Below, one piece after another: positions 6,957 through 8,068 of a DNA stretch of 8,068 nucleotides; the stretch's first letter is position 1, and the number at the start of each line of letters is the position of its first letter. The translations under genes were made by a program, and so were the position numbers. The DNA lies in assembly GCA_039934635.1 (NCBI GenBank), contig JBDTLT010000245.1, forward strand, positions 1 to 8,068, read 5' to 3'. This DNA comes from DATLFA01 sp039934635 (GTDB lineage Bacteria; Actinomycetota; Acidimicrobiia; Acidimicrobiales; WLNW01). The notes below the pieces were generated by a model. That model was not told the origin of the DNA. It saw only the letters and a list, made by a program, of their open reading frames with translations, and searched no databases.

Positions 6957-7002
6957 AACTGATCCCACCTGGACTTACGTACAAGTTGTGCTGCGAGTTC
7001 GG
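6939..7002. repeat. left palindrome (hairpin) of the cassette
   Basis: CTCGCAGCACAAC (6944-6956) is the exact reverse complement of GTTGTGCTGCGAG (6985-6997), a 13-bp stem with a 28-base loop. After a two-base mismatch (TT opposite TT), CCG (6939-6941) pairs with CGG (7000-7002). The palindrome follows the gcvP stop by 33 bases and could terminate gcvP transcription. No T-run follows, so it is not a canonical intrinsic terminator. Confidence 0.85.
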
Positions 7003-7059
7003 GCCGGAACCGCCGTCGAGCGGTCGTTTTTGTCACACCCGCGGAGTGAACTGTCGGGT

Positions 7060-7986
7060 ATGAGATCTGACGCCGCCATTCGCACGTACACCGCCGCTCA
7101 ACACGGGCTGATAACTCGGCACCAGCTGCGCGCCATGTCCGCAGTCGGCGACGAACTGCGCGACCGCCTTGCGTCCGGCATGCTGCAACGGCTGTCGCCG
7201 TGTGTATTTCGTATCGGCGGTTCGCCCGACACTCCCGCTCAGCGAGCACTTGCCGCAGTTCTCGACGTCGGTGAGGATGCCGCGCTGTCGCATACCTCCG
7301 CCGCGGCCTGGTGGCAGCTGCCCGGATTTGGGCTCGAGCCCCGACACACGACTCGCCTTCGTGGCGGTCGATTTCGGCCAACGCACCTATCGACTTTGCA
7401 CCAGCCCCTGTCGCTGACGGACAGGCAAGTGACCACCCTGCACGGAGTACCAGTCACCACACCGGCTCGAACTATCTTCGATCTCGCCTCGAATCAACCG
7501 CCGTCGCGCGTCGAACGAGCGCTCGACGTCTCGCTCGCGCGACGATTGACCAATACCGCAGAGCTCCATCACATGCTCCGCCTACTCGGCCGTCGTGGCC
7601 GCACCGGCATCACCACGATGAGACAGCTACTTGTCGACCGCCCGGCGCACGAACGCCAGCCCGACAGCAACCTGGAGAGACGATTTCGACAGCTCGCTCG
7701 GGATGCGGGTTTTCCAGCAATCGAGGCACAAATCGACATCGCCGACGAGACGGGCTGGTTGGCCCGGGTGGACTTCTTCTACGGCCCCCTGCGCCTGATA
7801 ATCGAGATCGACAGCATCATCTACCACTCGGCTCTCACGGACCGTCGTCGCGACGATGGGACCACGGCGCGCCTCATCGCGGCCGGATACACCGTCCTGC
7901 GCTTCACCGAAGTCGAGATCTTCTTTGAGGCCGATCGAGTTCGCGCAGGCCTTCGAACAGCGTTCTCGCAGCACAACGTCGGATAA
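7060..7986 (+). CDS. AbiEi-like winged-helix / DUF559 (Vsr-like PD-(D/E)XK) nuclease fusion protein
   Basis: From the ATG at 7060 the protein has 308 residues. The N-terminal region (about 5-55, with HGLITRHQLRAM and LASGMLQRLSPCVFRIGG) looks like the winged-helix domain of AbiEi-type antitoxins. GVPVTTPARTIFDLA (129-143) is the linker motif seen in that group. The C-terminal region (about 203-297) matches DUF559/Vsr-like endonuclease folds: Glu206 in SNLERRF, Asp238 in RVDFFYG, Glu249 and Asp251 in IIEIDS, then YH (255-256), D..RRDD (261-266), a helix ending in GYTVLRFTE. These acidic residues probably bind the catalytic metal. The lysine expected in a textbook ExK is replaced, as is common in DUF559. 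No AbiEii toxin gene adjoins it. The reading frame stays open upstream into gcvP, but 7060 gives a start matching the domain boundary; its ribosome-binding site is weak. The last residues (FSQHN) are encoded by the cassette repeat. The target is unknown. Confidence 0.85.
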   Translation: MRSDAAIRTYTAAQHGLITRHQLRAMSAVGDELRDRLASGMLQRLSPCVFRIGGSPDTPAQRALAAVLDVGEDAALSHTSAAAWWQLPGFGLEPRHTTRLRGGRFRPTHLSTLHQPLSLTDRQVTTLHGVPVTTPARTIFDLASNQPPSRVERALDVSLARRLTNTAELHHMLRLLGRRGRTGITTMRQLLVDRPAHERQPDSNLERRFRQLARDAGFPAIEAQIDIADETGWLARVDFFYGPLRLIIEIDSIIYHSALTDRRRDDGTTARLIAAGYTVLRFTEVEIFFEADRVRAGLRTAFSQHNVG

Positions 7987-8022
7987 CGTGCAGCTCACAC
8001 GCGAAGCTGTGCTGCGAGAACG
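7961..8022. repeat. right palindrome (hairpin) of the cassette, overlapping the nuclease gene's end
   Basis: The left arm 7961-7975 (CGTTCTCGCAGCACA) pairs without a mismatch with 8008-8022, a 15-bp stem with a 32-base loop. The left arm and part of the loop lie inside the coding sequence; the stop codon (7984-7986) is in the loop. A competing inner hairpin CAGCT/AGCTG (7991-7995 with 8005-8009) is possible. No T-run follows. Confidence 0.88.
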
Positions 8023-8038
8023 GGTCAAGGCGCGGGTG
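8006..8038 (-). repeat. right outer terminal inverted repeat
   Basis: Read on the minus strand it gives CACCCGCGCC, a five-base spacer and CCGTTCTCGCAGCACAGC, matching the left end at 6917-6956. The 10-mer match is exact and the 18-mer has one difference. Confidence 0.6.
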
Positions 8039-8041
8039 AAC

Positions 8042-8047
8042 GAGGGG
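8042..8047 (+). promoter_or_regulatory. ribosome binding site of the downstream gene
   Basis: GAGGGG lies seven bases before the ATG at 8055, a strong Shine-Dalgarno match just outside the cassette's right end. Confidence 0.45.
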
Positions 8048-8054
8048 AATTGAG

Positions 8055-8068
8055 ATGCCGGATGCACT
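8055..8068 (+). CDS. probable next gene, first codons only
   Basis: An ATG with a good Shine-Dalgarno begins Met-Pro-Asp-Ala and runs off the window. The product cannot be identified. Its ribosome-binding site starts three bases after the last base of the cassette's inverted repeat, so it may once have followed gcvP directly. Confidence 0.4.

Larger units (their letters stand above)
6917..8038 (+). mobile_element. putative mobile cassette: nuclease gene between nested terminal inverted repeats
   Basis: A unit of about 1.1 kb has related ends in opposite orientation. The left end reads CACCCGCGCC (6917-6926) then CCGTTCTCGCAGCACAAC (6939-6956). The complement of the right end reads CACCCGCGCC (8038-8029) then CCGTTCTCGCAGCACAGC (8023-8006), with 17 of 18 bases equal in the second block. 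Each end has its own internal reverse complement and can fold into a hairpin. The only gene inside is the AbiEi-DUF559 protein. The unit starts 12 bases after the gcvP stop and ends just before the ribosome-binding site of a probable next gene. No target-site duplication is visible and no transposase is present. Palindromic ends recall IS200/IS605 and RAYT/REP elements. Mobility is inference from repeat geometry; paired terminator-like repeats are the main alternative. Confidence 0.45.

Noticed and set aside
6939..7002. Left palindrome as a standard intrinsic terminator of gcvP
   Set aside because: The stem is long but the loop is 28 bases and no T-run follows. A role in termination is possible but not the canonical form.
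6745..7059. Upstream extension of the nuclease frame to an ATG inside gcvP
   Set aside because: The added 105 codons lie mostly over gcvP and the left palindrome and read as Thr/Arg/Ser-rich noise. The winged-helix domain begins right after the ATG at 7060.
5840..7063. 407-codon plus-strand frame overlapping the gcvP end
   Set aside because: The product is dominated by arginine and proline, typical of an alternate frame. gcvP occupies the region with conserved motifs.
6917..8038. CRISPR array or toxin-antitoxin operon
   Set aside because: There are only two palindromic repeats about 1 kb apart with no short spacers, and no second gene that could be a toxin, so neither label fits.
7627..8067. 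146-codon minus-strand frame at the right edge
   Set aside because: It is antisense to the conserved nuclease domain, crosses the palindrome and has no recognisable motif.

Overview
The window is high-GC DNA with GC-rich third codon positions, dense short-spaced genes, an F420-type luciferase-like oxidoreductase and TANNNT promoters close to start codons. This points to an actinobacterium, possibly an Acidimicrobiia/Ilumatobacter-like lineage. The phylum is a fair inference; the lineage is a guess.

Layout. (1) Bases 12-2623, minus strand: a three-gene redox operon read right to left. It holds an LLM-class F420-dependent oxidoreductase, a classical NAD-type short-chain dehydrogenase (SDR) whose ribosome-binding site overlaps the preceding stop codon, and an extended-SDR NAD-dependent epimerase/reductase. 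A fourth gene may start at the window edge through a TGATG overlap. (2) Bases 2624-2688: a compact divergent promoter region. (3) Bases 2689-3801, plus strand: a 370-aa protein of unknown function resembling the DUF7064/DUF7065 (lipocalin-like) proteins. (4) Bases 3802-4070: a promoter-like box and a clear tandem glycine riboswitch. (5) Bases 4071-6905: gcvP, the full-length glycine decarboxylase P protein. Its riboswitch makes a glycine-induced glycine cleavage enzyme the best supported physiology in the window. (6) Bases 6917-8038: a cassette of about 1.1 kb with one gene, a 308-aa fusion of an AbiEi-like winged-helix domain to a DUF559/Vsr-like PD-(D/E)XK nuclease domain. It is bracketed by nested inverted repeats. 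(7) Base 8055 onward: the probable start of another plus-strand gene.

The most unusual part is region 6. The 16-base word GTTCTCGCAGCACAAC occurs just before the nuclease gene and again at its 3' end. Each copy has its own reverse complement within about 30 bases, so each end can fold into a long hairpin. The two outermost arms, extended by a further shared 10-mer (CACCCGCGCC), also form terminal inverted repeats for the whole cassette. The right inner arm is translated as the protein's C-terminus. The arrangement suggests a small selfish or defence cassette, with the nuclease and its palindromic ends forming a unit, as in RAYT/REP or IS200/IS605 elements. Mobility is not proven from one copy.
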